Below are positions 17,673 through 26,504 of a DNA stretch of 64,000 nt, one piece after another; the first letter of the stretch is position 1, and the number at the start of each line of letters is the position of its first letter. Both the position numbers and the translations under genes were made by a program. Under the pieces are notes generated by a model. That model worked only from the letters and a program-made list of their open reading frames with translations, did no database searches and had not been told where the DNA came from. Where the stretch lies: NCBI GenBank assembly GCA_934394985.1, contig CAKRRF010000011.1:1-64000 (forward strand), written 5' to 3'. This stretch comes from an uncultured Marvinbryantia sp. GTDB lineage: Bacteria; Bacillota; Clostridia; Lachnospirales; Lachnospiraceae.

Positions 17673-18140
17673 ATGGGATCACAGACAGTCAAACTCATCG
17701 CAAATAATAAAAAAGCATACCATGATTATTTTGTGGATGATACGTATGAGACAGGAATTTCTCTGGCAGGTACAGAAGTAAAATCTCTTCGTATGGGAAA
17801 ATGCAGCATCAAAGAAGCCTTTGTACGGATTGAGAACGGCGAGGTAATGATTTATGGAATGCATATCAGTCCATATGAAAAAGGTAATATTTTCAACAAA
17901 GATCCGCTTCGTCCGAGAAAATTGCTGATGCACAGATATGAAATCAACAAGCTGATGGGAAAGATTAAAGAAAAAGGAATGACGCTGGTGCCGTTAAAGG
18001 TCTATTTTAAGGGCAGCCTGGTAAAAGTGGAAATTGGGCTGGCAAGAGGAAAGAAGCTTTATGACAAGAGACAGGATATCGCAAAGAAAGATCAGCGCAG
18101 AGAAGCGGAAAAAGATTTCAAGGTGAAAAATCTTTATTAA
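17673..18140 (+). CDS. smpB: SsrA-binding protein SmpB
   Basis: Binds tmRNA and places it in the ribosome during trans-translation. 155 aa, standard. Conserved stretches: [34 protein letters not shown]-like ([20 protein letters not shown]), [43 protein letters not shown] and the basic C-terminal tail [15 protein letters not shown]. The gene is coupled to rnr and converges on the tmRNA gene, with one shared bidirectional terminator between them. Confidence 0.97.
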   Translation: MGSQTVKLIANNKKAYHDYFVDDTYETGISLAGTEVKSLRMGKCSIKEAFVRIENGEVMIYGMHISPYEKGNIFNKDPLRPRKLLMHRYEINKLMGKIKEKGMTLVPLKVYFKGSLVKVEIGLARGKKLYDKRQDIAKKDQRREAEKDFKVKNLY

Positions 18141-18151
18141 ATCAGATTAAG

Positions 18152-18189
18152 AAAAAACGGATCAGGTTCTATGAACCGATCCGTTTTTT
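18152..18189. terminator. Bidirectional terminator between smpB and ssrA
   Basis: AAAAAACGGATC (18152-18163) pairs with GATCCGTTTTTT (18178-18189), with an inner GGTTC/GAACC stem. The A-run on one side and T-run on the other make it work for both smpB (+) and tmRNA (-). Confidence 0.9.
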
Positions 18190-18191
18190 AG

Positions 18192-18534
18192 TGGAGCTGA
18201 GGGGAATCGAACCCCTGTCCGAAAGCCTATTCATCGTGGTGTCTCCCATCACAGTCACTGTTTTAACATTCCCTCCATGGCACGCCCAGAGACAGGCTGG
18301 TCACTTCAGTAGCTTCATGAATTCTTTTATCTGTTCAAAGCTTTACAGACAAAGTGCCCCGCAAGTTTGATGCCGGGATCCTAAGCAGCGGGTTGCTCAG
18401 GGCCGACAGCAGCCATTAGGCTGCGTACGCTAAATTTTCGTCTGCGTTTATATTTAATTCCGGTTTACTGTGTGGTCCCGGCCCACAGATGGCTGCCTCG
18501 ATTGCAAAACCCCCGTCGAAACCAGTACAACCCC
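18192..18534 (-). ncRNA. ssrA: Transfer-messenger RNA (tmRNA)
   Basis: Rescues stalled ribosomes and tags the unfinished peptide. On the reverse strand the 5' end reads GGGGTTGTACTGGTTTCGAC and the 3' end carries the T-arm GGTTCGATTCC and CAGCTCC. GGGGTTG (5') and CAGCTCC (3') pair as a seven-base acceptor stem with G-U pairs. The tag frame lies at complement 18416-18445: GCA GAC GAA AAT TTA GCG TAC GCA GCC TAA, giving ADENLAYAA (after the alanine carried by tmRNA itself). The terminal CCA is not encoded after the discriminator A. About 343 nt, typical. It is convergent with its partner gene smpB. Confidence 0.95.
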
Positions 18535-18622
18535 TGAAATAAGCTGTATGGGTTATGCAGATGTTAGCATGTTTATTCTAACGTATTCATGTATCTCCGT
18601 CAAGATGATTTCATATATTTTC

Positions 18623-18651
18623 TTGAAATGATTTCTTTTATTCAGTATAAT
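18623..18651 (+). promoter_or_regulatory. SigA-type promoter of SH3-domain protein gene
   Basis: TTGAAA (18623-18628), 17-bp spacer, TATAAT (18646-18651), 34 bases before the ATG. The ribosome site AAAGGGGGATG follows. Confidence 0.8.
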
Positions 18652-18684
18652 AAAAATAACTATATAAAAGGGGGATGAGTTCTA

Positions 18685-20334
18685 ATGAAAAGAAAACATA
18701 TGCTTTTACAGGCTTTTTTATTATCCGCAGCGCTTGGTATCTCTGCGTCTGCAGCAGTATCTGATTCAGAGGTGACCCGTTCCTATGATTCAGCAGTAGA
18801 TCTTCAGGATAAGCAGGACAGTATTGATGTGACAGTTACCGAAACTACCAGTGTTCCTGATATTAAAGAGAATGCCAGTAAGACCATTTGCCTGAAAGCC
18901 AGCGGATTGCAAGATCTGAAGAATCTGAAAGTATCCATTTCGATTCAGACGGATGAAGGTACCAAAGAGCAGTATTATATTGACGGATATTTTTATGACA
19001 ATGATTCCGGTGAGAATGTAAAATATGCCATGAAGCCGGAAGCCATGCTTCAGATCATGAATCAGTATGTATATCTGAATCTGAATTCGCAATATTTGGA
19101 TTCACTGGACTATAACAATAACAGCTATATGTTTACAGCGACAGAAGATACGTTGGGAGATTTTACAGAAAAGGTTCTGGAGGGTGCACAGGATGAACAT
19201 CAGGTCAGTCTGATGACGCTTCAGGGATATGTAAATACAGATACAAAGGGTCAGATCACCAAACGTCGTATTCAGACAGTATATACGGTTCGCTCCGGAG
19301 ATGAACCACAGACCTGTACCACGAATTCAGTCAGTACATTTATCAATCATGATTCTGCGATTACGATTGCCATGCCGGATTTATCGAGCTATAAAGAATC
19401 GAAGGCCACAGAAGCGGTGGTAGAGATCACAGAGAAAAAAGCCACTGTTTATGCGACAGATGATCTGAATGTACGTGCACAGAATAATGTATCGGCGACT
19501 GTTCTCGGAGGTATCGCAGCAGGAAGTGAGATTACACAGCTGGGTTATACCAGTGACGGATGGATCCAGATCAGTTATCAGGGAGCTATTGCTTACGTAT
19601 CGGCAGATTTTGTCAGTGAGAAAAAGCCTGTGATTGTAAAATCTATGTCAGGTATTATGTATGCAACCACGGAAGTATATGTTCGTAGTGCAGCAGGTAC
19701 GGATGGAGCAATTCTTGGTTCGCTGAGTACAGGTAATACAGTTACGGTCAGCGGATATACGAATAATAACTGGATTCGTATTACCTATAACGGACAGACC
19801 GGTTATGTATTCAGAGATTATTTAAGCTGGAATGCTCCGGTTACTGCTATGGGAGGTACGATGTATGTGACTGGTGTTCAGGCAAATGTGCGCTCATATT
19901 ATTCTACAGAAGCGACAGTTCTTGGAACACTTGGATACGGAGATGATGTGACGGTTACTGGTTATACACCAAACAACTGGATTCGTATCAGCTACAAGGG
20001 GGCTACCGGATATATTTACGGAGATCTTCTTTCCTGGACAGATCCTCTGGATTACAGTAATTATACGCCTGCAACAGATAATCAGCAGCCATCCTCCGGT
20101 TCGTCTAATCCTGCGGACAGCAGTTCGGTAAAACAAGTATATGGAACGGTAATCTCCAGTGGAATGAGTACGATGACGATCGCCTGCAATAACGGCAAGA
20201 TTCTGAATCTGGCAAAAGAAGATGGAGAAATTAACTGTCCGAATGGTATTTATAACGGACTTTATGTTTCGGTGGTATACTATCATGATTCTACGACAGG
20301 TGCAGATATTCTGCAGGTAATGGATGCAATGTAA
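18685..20334 (+). CDS. Secreted protein with three bacterial SH3 domains
   Basis: 549 aa. A signal peptide (MKRKHMLLQAFLLSAALGISASA) is followed by an unrecognised N-terminal region of about 220 residues rich in Asp, Ser and Thr. Three SH3b repeats follow at roughly residues 250-310, 325-380 and 390-450, each with the pattern LNVR/VYVR/ANVR, then TVLG...G and GWIQISY/NWIRITY/NWIRISY. A Pro/Ser-rich linker and a small C-terminal domain end the protein. SH3b domains usually bind peptidoglycan, so it is probably a cell-wall-associated protein; no catalytic domain is visible. It is a single-gene unit with its own promoter and terminator hairpin. Confidence 0.85.
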   Translation: MKRKHMLLQAFLLSAALGISASAAVSDSEVTRSYDSAVDLQDKQDSIDVTVTETTSVPDIKENASKTICLKASGLQDLKNLKVSISIQTDEGTKEQYYIDGYFYDNDSGENVKYAMKPEAMLQIMNQYVYLNLNSQYLDSLDYNNNSYMFTATEDTLGDFTEKVLEGAQDEHQVSLMTLQGYVNTDTKGQITKRRIQTVYTVRSGDEPQTCTTNSVSTFINHDSAITIAMPDLSSYKESKATEAVVEITEKKATVYATDDLNVRAQNNVSATVLGGIAAGSEITQLGYTSDGWIQISYQGAIAYVSADFVSEKKPVIVKSMSGIMYATTEVYVRSAAGTDGAILGSLSTGNTVTVSGYTNNNWIRITYNGQTGYVFRDYLSWNAPVTAMGGTMYVTGVQANVRSYYSTEATVLGTLGYGDDVTVTGYTPNNWIRISYKGATGYIYGDLLSWTDPLDYSNYTPATDNQQPSSGSSNPADSSSVKQVYGTVISSGMSTMTIACNNGKILNLAKEDGEINCPNGIYNGLYVSVVYYHDSTTGADILQVMDAM

Positions 20335-20350
20335 CAGAAAATGGAAAAAC

Positions 20351-20384
20351 AAAAGATCATGGCAGAAATGTCATGGTCTTTTCA
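20351..20384 (+). terminator. Terminator after SH3-domain protein
   Basis: AAAAGATCATGG (20351-20362) pairs with TCATGGTCTTTT (20371-20382), using two G-U pairs, around an 8-nt loop; T-rich sequence follows. Confidence 0.7.
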
Positions 20385-20455
20385 ATTCAAAAAGTAAAGT
20401 AGAAATAGGTTTTAGAACGTGTTATACTGCTTATAATCATTTATAAGGAGACTTT

Positions 20456-21199
20456 ATGAAAAAATTTATCAGAGCATGTGTTATATGTGCGGTATGCACC
20501 TTTTTGTGCTGTGTTCCTGCTACGGCTAAGGATAACTCCGAAGAAAAAACGCAGATCCCATTTGACCTGGAGCGTTTTTTGATTCTCATAGAGAAGCAGG
20601 ATAATCCGTATCTCGGACTGAATATTTTCCGTCATACCATTGATGAAATTCACAAAGATTGGAAAGAGGAGGAAGAGATGCAGCACCGTGAAGTGAGTCA
20701 GATGATATTTGCAGGAGATTCCAGAGTGGTAGGGATGTCGATAGCCGGAGGCTATTGCTATGTGGGAAAAGAAAGCATCGGGTATGACTGGTTTATGTCG
20801 GAAGGCGTGTACCAGATGCTGGATCAGATGAATGCATGTCCGGATGCAGATGTGATCCTTTGCTTTGGAATTAATGATGTGGCCAATATTGGCAGCTATA
20901 TTTCGGAGTATCAGTATCTGATTGACAGTTATCCGGATACCAGATTCTGGTTCATGTCAGTGAATCCGGTGAATGATGGCATGGCCGCTTCCTGCGGTTA
21001 TTTTATCAACAGCGATATGGTGATCGCTTTCAATCATGCACTGCAGCAGGCTTTTCCGGAAAGATATCTTGATGTGTATTCTTACTTACAGGAAAACGGA
21101 TATGGAACATCTGATGGTGTGCATTATGATGTGGGAACGTATCTGACGATACAGGAATATGCAAAATATCTGATTAATCAGAAAGAAAATGAAGATTGA
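20456..21199 (+). CDS. Secreted SGNH-fold hydrolase
   Basis: 247 aa with a signal peptide (MKKFIRACVICAVCTFLCCVPATA). The SGNH serine-hydrolase blocks are visible: block I FAGDSRVVG with the likely nucleophile Ser89, block III CFGINDVANI (Gly-x-Asn-Asp) around 138-141, and block V SDGVHYD with Asp220 and His223. The family includes esterases and O-acetyl hydrolases acting on carbohydrates or peptidoglycan; the substrate here is not readable. AAGGAG precedes the ATG. It lies between a secreted SH3 protein and a two-component system, which suggests an envelope function. Confidence 0.85.
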   Translation: MKKFIRACVICAVCTFLCCVPATAKDNSEEKTQIPFDLERFLILIEKQDNPYLGLNIFRHTIDEIHKDWKEEEEMQHREVSQMIFAGDSRVVGMSIAGGYCYVGKESIGYDWFMSEGVYQMLDQMNACPDADVILCFGINDVANIGSYISEYQYLIDSYPDTRFWFMSVNPVNDGMAASCGYFINSDMVIAFNHALQQAFPERYLDVYSYLQENGYGTSDGVHYDVGTYLTIQEYAKYLINQKENED

Positions 21200-21294
21200 G
21201 AAAAGAAATAAAGGCTATTTCACAGAACGAACATATTTTTTCGATATAGTAGTGGTATGGTAAAAATGGAGCATAACAGTATACGGGAGGAATT

Positions 21295-21972
21295 ATGGAA
21301 AAGCTGAAAATACTGGTAGTAGATGATGAAAGCAGAATGAGAAAACTGGTCAGAGATTTTCTGGTCAAAAAAGATTTTATTGTATTAGAAGCAGAGGACG
21401 GAGCACAGGCAGTGGATATCTTTTTTAGCACAAAAGACATTTCACTGATTATTCTGGATGTGATGATGCCAAAGATGGATGGCTGGCAGGTGTGCCGGGA
21501 GATCCGTGAATTATCAGATGTGCCGATTATTATGCTGACAGCGAAATCGGATGAAAGAGATGAACTTCTTGGATTTGATCTTGGCGTGGATGAATATATT
21601 TCCAAGCCGTTCAGTCCGAAGATTCTGGTGGCCCGTGTGGAAGCTATTTTAAGAAGAAGTAATCTGCTCAGTGATGACAGTATCATCAAGGCAGGAGAAA
21701 TAACCCTGAATAAATCTGCGCATGAGGTGACGGTAGAAGGAAAGCCAATCGAACTAAGCTTTAAGGAATTTGAACTTCTGAATTACTTTATGGACAATCA
21801 GGGTCTGGCGCTTTCCAGAGAGAAGATCCTGAACAGTGTATGGAATTATGATTATTTTGGAGATGCCAGAACCATTGATACTCATGTGAAAAAGCTGCGC
21901 AGCAAGCTGGGTAAAGAAGGGGATTATATCAAGACTATCTGGGGAATGGGTTATAAGTTTGAGGTGTCATAA
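21295..21972 (+). CDS. Response regulator, OmpR/PhoB family
   Basis: Transcription factor of a two-component system. 225 aa. The receiver domain has the acidic pair Asp10-Asp11, the phosphorylated Asp55 (LIILDVMMPKMDGW), Thr82 and Lys104 (EYISKPFSP). The C-terminal winged-helix DNA-binding domain shows LSFKEFELLNYFMDNQGLALSREKIL and RTIDTHVKKLRSKLG. GGGAGG precedes ATG 21295. The histidine kinase starts two bases after its stop. Confidence 0.94.
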   Translation: MEKLKILVVDDESRMRKLVRDFLVKKDFIVLEAEDGAQAVDIFFSTKDISLIILDVMMPKMDGWQVCREIRELSDVPIIMLTAKSDERDELLGFDLGVDEYISKPFSPKILVARVEAILRRSNLLSDDSIIKAGEITLNKSAHEVTVEGKPIELSFKEFELLNYFMDNQGLALSREKILNSVWNYDYFGDARTIDTHVKKLRSKLGKEGDYIKTIWGMGYKFEVS

Positions 21973-21973
21973 G

Positions 21974-23503
21974 ATGAAACATTCTATAAAAACACAGCTG
22001 GCAGTGTCATTTATTTCGCTGATGGCACTGATTCTTGGTGCCAATTTTCTGATCAACAATTTTTTTCTGGAGAAGTATTATATTTATCAGAAAGAGCATG
22101 CATTGACGGATATTTATGAGCAGCTGGATGAGATTGCGGATGCATCTGAATTTAAGAGCAGTGAGTTTGACGATGAGTTTCAGCAGATCAGCGGAACCAA
22201 TAATGTTGAGGTGACGATACTGTCACCGGAACCTGACGGTTCGTTTATGGCAGTTTATCAGTCCAGGGATAACAGGATTATGCGTGGCCGCGTGGAAGGT
22301 TACCTGTTTGGATTTAGTATGGAAAGTGATCAGCAGAAGGTATTACTGTCAACGGAAAACTATACTATTCAGCAATGCGAGGATTCCTTTGAAAAAATGG
22401 AATATCTGGAAGCATGGGGAAAACTGTCATCCGGATGCTATTTCCTGATGCGGATTCCGATTCAGTCAATCAAGGATAATGTCAGGATTTCCAATCGCTT
22501 TACCGCATATACTCTGCTTCTTGGAATTCTGATTGCAGTAGCGATGATATGGTGGATGTCAAAAAAGATTACAGAACCGATAAGTGAATTGACAGCATTG
22601 TCGAAGCGTATGGCAAATCTGGAATTTGATGCCAAGTATGTCAGCGGTGGGGAAAATGAGATTGGACAGCTGGGAGAAAACTTCAATCAGATGTCTGAGA
22701 CACTGGAGAAGACGATTTCTGAATTAAAGACAGCCAATAATGAACTACAGACAGATCTGGATCAGAAGATACAGATTGATGAGATGCGAAAGGAATTTTT
22801 ATCCAACGTATCTCATGAACTGAAGACACCGATTGCATTGATTCAGGGATATGCAGAAGGTCTGCAGGACTGTATTAATGATGATGAGCAAAGCAGAGAG
22901 TTTTATTGCGAGGTGATTATTGACGAAGCAGCTAAGATGAACAATATGGTGAAAAAATTGCTTAGCCTGAATCAGCTGGAGTTTGGTAATGATGTAGTAA
23001 ATATTCAACGTTTTGATCTGACAGAGCTGATCAATGGGGTGATTCAGTCTGCTTCGCTCCTGGCAGATCAGAAAGGGGCCAGTATCAGTTTTGATCAGAA
23101 GCAGCCATTGTATGTATGGGGCGATGAATTTAAGCTAGAAGAGGTTGTAACCAATTACATCAGTAATGCAATCAATCACGTAGATGGAGAAAAACAGATC
23201 GAAGTGACAGTATTGCATCAGGACACAAAGATAAGAGTCAGTGTATTTAATACCGGTCAGCCAATACCGGAGGATTCTCTGGATAAAGTATGGGTCAAAT
23301 TCTATAAAGTAGATAAAGCGAGAACCAGAGAATATGGTGGCAGCGGCATTGGACTTTCCATTGTAAAAGCAATTATGGATTCGCATCATCAGAAATATGG
23401 TGTCTATAACAGAAAAGAAGGAGTTGTGTTCTGGTTTGAACTGGACAGTGCACAGCATGGAGGAGATTATGGGGAAGATAGAAAAAATCAGGGAAATCAT
23501 TGA
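21974..23503 (+). CDS. Sensor histidine kinase
   Basis: Membrane sensor partner of the response regulator upstream. About 509 aa. Transmembrane segment 1 at about 9-28, an external sensing region of about 145 residues (30-175), transmembrane segment 2 at about 178-196, a HAMP domain (KKITEPISEL), a coiled stretch, the phospho-acceptor helix with His281 (SNVSHELKTP), N-box NYISNAINH, G1 FNTGQPIP, F-box VWVKFYKVDKART and G2 GGSGIGLSIVKAIM. Start ATG 21974 uses GAGGTG (21960-21965). Its 3' end overlaps the SIR2-like gene by 35 bases. The signal sensed is unknown. Confidence 0.94.
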   Translation: MKHSIKTQLAVSFISLMALILGANFLINNFFLEKYYIYQKEHALTDIYEQLDEIADASEFKSSEFDDEFQQISGTNNVEVTILSPEPDGSFMAVYQSRDNRIMRGRVEGYLFGFSMESDQQKVLLSTENYTIQQCEDSFEKMEYLEAWGKLSSGCYFLMRIPIQSIKDNVRISNRFTAYTLLLGILIAVAMIWWMSKKITEPISELTALSKRMANLEFDAKYVSGGENEIGQLGENFNQMSETLEKTISELKTANNELQTDLDQKIQIDEMRKEFLSNVSHELKTPIALIQGYAEGLQDCINDDEQSREFYCEVIIDEAAKMNNMVKKLLSLNQLEFGNDVVNIQRFDLTELINGVIQSASLLADQKGASISFDQKQPLYVWGDEFKLEEVVTNYISNAINHVDGEKQIEVTVLHQDTKIRVSVFNTGQPIPEDSLDKVWVKFYKVDKARTREYGGSGIGLSIVKAIMDSHHQKYGVYNRKEGVVFWFELDSAQHGGDYGEDRKNQGNH

Positions 23504-24002
23504 GCAGTCTGATATGGTATTGATTGGTGTGGGAGACGAATTTACAGAGAAAAAAGCATCCAGAGAAGAAATTTTAAATGCCTATCAAAAAGTGATGGAA
23601 CTGGTGAAAGGAAAACCATGGTTTCTGGTGACGATCAATACCGATGATCTGGTTTACGATGCGGGGGTGAACAGTTTTTTTGTAGTTGCCCCATGTGGCA
23701 GTGAACGGAGCGGTAATGTGATTACGAATGAGAATTACGATGAATCTGGCTATCTTCCACAATGGCAGTATTATATGAACTGGCTGACTTCCACAATCGG
23801 AAAAAAGCTTTGTATTCTGGAACTGGGCGTGGGTATGGCCTATCCGTCGGTGATTCGTATGCCGTTTGAACGGACAGCATTGTATAATCAGAAGGCATCT
23901 ATGATTCGAATACACAGTAAGCTGGCACAGGTTCCGGAGGAAATACAGGGCAGAAGTGTGTGTTGTGACGAAAATCCGGTGAAATTCCTGAATGAAGTAT
24001 AA
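23469..24002 (+). CDS. SIR2-like protein
   Basis: About 177 aa, resembling the NAD-binding fold of sirtuins but altered at key points. The opening loop reads SDMVLIGVGDEF where sirtuins have GAGxS; VTINTDDLVYDAG matches the TQNIDxLHxxAG motif with Asn and Asp kept; but VVAPCGSE has Cys where the catalytic His of the HG motif lies. LELGVGMAYPSVIRMPFE is the usual late region. Normal deacetylation is therefore doubtful. ATG 23469 follows GGAGGAG and overlaps the kinase gene by 35 bases, so it is translated with the two-component system. Sequence similarity is inferred by eye, so the family call is moderate. Confidence 0.65.
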   Translation: MGKIEKIREIIEQSDMVLIGVGDEFTEKKASREEILNAYQKVMELVKGKPWFLVTINTDDLVYDAGVNSFFVVAPCGSERSGNVITNENYDESGYLPQWQYYMNWLTSTIGKKLCILELGVGMAYPSVIRMPFERTALYNQKASMIRIHSKLAQVPEEIQGRSVCCDENPVKFLNEV

Positions 24003-24019
24003 AAAATATACAAAAATAA

Positions 24020-24047
24020 TTGAATAATAAGAGAAATGTGGTATAAT
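24020..24047 (+). promoter_or_regulatory. Promoter of PRTase gene
   Basis: TTGAAT (24020-24025), 16-bp spacer, TATAAT (24042-24047) preceded by an extended -10 TGG. It lies 31 bases before the ATG at 24078. Confidence 0.7.
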
Positions 24048-24077
24048 TTGACTATAATCTAATTAGGAGGTCGCCAT

Positions 24078-24719
24078 ATGGAATCAAGAGTGATCAGAAT
24101 ACCGTCAAAAGTAAACAATAATGTAGTACTTCGAGTTATACCTGGCCATTTTGCCACGACACATTCTCATATTAATTATTATGTAGATATGACATTTTTG
24201 AAATCGAGAAAAAGTGAAGCAGAGAATGCAGCCAAGATTCTGGCACAGAATTATAAGAACAGTACCTATATTGATACCATTGTCTGCATGGATGGATGTG
24301 AAATCATTGGAGCCTATCTGGCAGATGAACTGAGTCAGAATGGAATTCGTTCGTTAAATACTCATAATACCATGTATATTGCGTCGCCTGAGATCCATAC
24401 CGGAGGTCAGTTGATTTTCCGGGATAATATGCAGGCAATGATTACCAATAAGCATGTGCTTCTGGTACTGGCTACTGCGACTACAGGTATTACTGTAAAA
24501 CGCGCTGTAGAATGTATCCGTTACTATGGCGGTATTATGGAAGGCGCGGCAGCACTGTTCAGTGCGACAGATGAGATCGATGGAATCAAAATTCATTCTC
24601 TGTTTTCAGCGGAAGATATTCCAGAATATCAGACATGGCATGCGACAGAATGTCCGATGTGTGCAAAGAAAGAAAAGCTGGATGCAATTGTCAACAGCTA
24701 TGGATACTCCAGAGTATAA
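24078..24719 (+). CDS. Phosphoribosyltransferase-family protein (orotate PRTase-like)
   Basis: 213 aa. The type I phosphoribosyltransferase core is suggested by IDTIVCMDGCEIIGAYLADEL (PRPP fold region) and by HVLLVLATATTGITVKRAVECI, which aligns with the PRPP loop (DDVxTTGxS) although the two acidic residues read Ala-Thr. HTGGQLIFRDNMQAMI lies between. The C-terminus has a CPMCAKKEKLDAI segment with two Cys. Relatives are often labelled orotate phosphoribosyltransferase, but the degenerate PRPP loop and single-gene context argue against a simple pyrE role. AGGAGG lies nine bases before the ATG. Confidence 0.6.
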   Translation: MESRVIRIPSKVNNNVVLRVIPGHFATTHSHINYYVDMTFLKSRKSEAENAAKILAQNYKNSTYIDTIVCMDGCEIIGAYLADELSQNGIRSLNTHNTMYIASPEIHTGGQLIFRDNMQAMITNKHVLLVLATATTGITVKRAVECIRYYGGIMEGAAALFSATDEIDGIKIHSLFSAEDIPEYQTWHATECPMCAKKEKLDAIVNSYGYSRV

Positions 24720-24740
24720 TATATAAGAGAAATGATAGAC

Positions 24741-24788
24741 CTGCCGTTGTTTTAATCCCTGTAGATTGAATAACGGCAGAGTTTTTTT
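24741..24788 (+). terminator. Terminator after PRTase gene
   Basis: CTGCCGTT (24741-24748) pairs with AACGGCAG (24772-24779) and runs into T7 (24782-24788), which is also the first part of repeat copy B. Confidence 0.8.
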
Positions 24789-24815
24789 ATTTACGCGAGC
24801 AACGAGCCAAAGTCT
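24788..24815 (+). repeat. Dispersed two-hairpin repeat, copy B (left part only)
   Basis: Starting in the terminator U-tract, ATTTACGCGAGCAACGAGCC and AAAGTCT match copy A with two differences; the right arm and second hairpin are missing. It is a truncated copy. Confidence 0.75.
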
Positions 24816-24892
24816 ACAGGCGTATGGTACAGTTTCTGGATTACAGAAGTATTGACTGCGGGAATTTCTCTGATTATTGATAAAAACTATTA

Positions 24893-24922
24893 TTGAAAAA
24901 AGGAAGTGTTTCTCAGTATAAT
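24893..24922 (+). promoter_or_regulatory. Promoter of YitT-family gene
   Basis: TTGAAA (24893-24898), 18-bp spacer, TATAAT (24917-24922), 53 bases before the ATG at 24975. Confidence 0.7.
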
Positions 24923-24974
24923 ATTCTGTATTGGGGAATGTTAGTTAAAAGTATATAAGTAATTGGAGGTTATT

Positions 24975-25850
24975 ATGAATCAAGCACATTTAAAGAGGGC
25001 AGGTACAGTTGCAACGGTTATTTTGGGAAATGTTTTCTATGCCTTTGTAATCAGACTTTTTCTTTTGCCGGGGAATCTGATGACGGGAGGAACAACCGGT
25101 ATCGGTCTGGTAGTGAAGCATTTTACAGGAGCATCAATTTCTGTGTTTGTCTTAGTGTTTAATATTGTGATGCTGATAGTTGGATGGACGCTTCTTGGCA
25201 GGAAATTTGCACTGACAACAGTTATCAGTTCTTTTACTTATCCAATCGCATTGGAAGCGGCCAATCATTTTTTCGGTGATCTGGTGATTACGACTGATCC
25301 AATGCTGAATACCATATTTGCCGGACTTGGAATCGGGATTGGTCTGGGGATTGTGATTCGAACGGGAGCTTCTACAGGAGGTATGGATATTCCGCCGTTG
25401 GTATTGAATAAGTATTTTCGAATCCCAGTATCAGTTAGTTTAAATGTATTTGATATATTGATCCTGGTTCTGCAGATTGTATATAATCCTCCAGAGCGCG
25501 TTTTATACGGTGTGTTGTTGGTTATGATTTATACGACAGTGTTGGACAAAGTACTGATGATGGGAAATACCAAGACGGAAGTGAAGGTTATTAGTAGTCA
25601 GGTGGAAAAAATACGTCAGGCGATTCTTGCACAGGTAGACAGAGGTGTGACGATGTTGTACGGAGAAGGCGGATATCGGCAGGAACAAACGCAGATTGTG
25701 TTGAGTATTGTATCTAATCGTGAGCTTCCACAGGTTGAAAAATTAATCAGACATATTGATCCAGAGGCTTTTATGATTGTCAGCAGAGTTACAGAAGTAC
25801 GCGGAAGAGGGTTCTCATTGAGTAAACATTACGGAGAAGAGGAAGCGTGA
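24975..25850 (+). CDS. YitT family membrane protein
   Basis: About 291 aa. Five or six hydrophobic segments fill the first 190 residues (VILGNVFYAFVIRLFLLPGNLMTGGTTGIGLV; LVFNIVMLIVGWTLLG; GLGIGIGLGIVIRTGASTGGMDI), the DUF161/YitT pattern, followed by a cytoplasmic DUF2179 domain (TEVKVISSQVEKIRQAI...GVTMLYGEGGYRQEQTQIVLSIV). Function of the family is not established; membrane transport has been proposed. ATG 24975 is preceded by GGAGG (24965-24969). Own promoter, no obvious partner gene. Confidence 0.9.
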   Translation: MNQAHLKRAGTVATVILGNVFYAFVIRLFLLPGNLMTGGTTGIGLVVKHFTGASISVFVLVFNIVMLIVGWTLLGRKFALTTVISSFTYPIALEAANHFFGDLVITTDPMLNTIFAGLGIGIGLGIVIRTGASTGGMDIPPLVLNKYFRIPVSVSLNVFDILILVLQIVYNPPERVLYGVLLVMIYTTVLDKVLMMGNTKTEVKVISSQVEKIRQAILAQVDRGVTMLYGEGGYRQEQTQIVLSIVSNRELPQVEKLIRHIDPEAFMIVSRVTEVRGRGFSLSKHYGEEEA

Positions 25851-25919
25851 TGAATATATAGCAAGTAGAAAAGGGACACAACAACGGGTATTGCTTTCAA
25901 CATGAAAGGATGATTCAGC

Positions 25920-26219
25920 ATGAATCGAATTGTTGATATAATTGAAGATACTGACAAAGTAAAGGGATTTTCCGTTGGAGGTGATGATTGTATTGTGAAG
26001 CCGTTTTCTTTCGTGGAACTTGAAGCACGAGTATGCGTTCATTTGCGTCGGGAAGCACTTCTTCCCATCTATCATGTTTTAGCATTTTCGCTTCTGTCGG
26101 TGGAACAAATGAGCAACGGTATGTTGTACGCGATATGGGCAATTCCGGCGGCGTTTATCTTTTTAGAAATTGGTACAGTTATTTCTTGTCGTATGTTTGC
26201 AAAACATCAAGTTATATGA
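25920..26219 (+). pseudogene. Decayed fusion remnant: response regulator end plus membrane segment
   Basis: A 99-codon frame made of two unrelated parts. Codons 10-45 (DKVKGFSVGGDDCIVKPFS, FVELEARVCVHLRRE) match the last third of an OmpR-family receiver domain, including the conserved Lys-Pro, but the N-terminal part with the phospho-acceptor Asp and the DNA-binding domain are absent. The rest (MLYAIWAIPAAFIFLEIGTVISC) is a hydrophobic segment resembling the last helix of a permease. The likely origin is an internal deletion that joined the start of a regulator-kinase-ABC transporter cluster (of the bacteriocin-immunity type) to its end. The rest of 25851-26300 holds no recognisable gene. Confidence 0.5.
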
Positions 26220-26303
26220 ATGAAGAGAAATTCAAATAAAAAGGATGTAGCCATAAAGGAACCCATTTGAAGAGTATATCAACAGGGTGGAGCAGGTATA
26301 ATA

Positions 26304-26332
26304 TCGACAAAGTATCTTGGATGTGTTATGAT
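26304..26332 (+). promoter_or_regulatory. Possible promoter of hisHF-ung-motor unit
   Basis: TCGACA (26304-26309), 17-bp spacer, TATGAT (26327-26332) with extended -10 TGT. The leader to hisH is about 165 nt and contains a GAATGC/GCATTC hairpin (about 26372-26394) and a distant AAACAGG (26432-26438) / CCTGTTT (26481-26487) pair just before the ribosome site. No T-box or known riboswitch is recognised. Confidence 0.5.
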
Positions 26333-26504
26333 AAATAATGCATTCGGGGTACTTTTTTATTCATGAAAATGGAATGCTCGAGAAACATGCATTCTATTAT
26401 ATAATGTAATTAGATGCAATAAAAAGTAATGAAACAGGCGTTAAATGATACGAATAATCGTTGATTTTACCGAAAAAACACCTGTTTAGAGGAGAAAAAT
26501 AATT

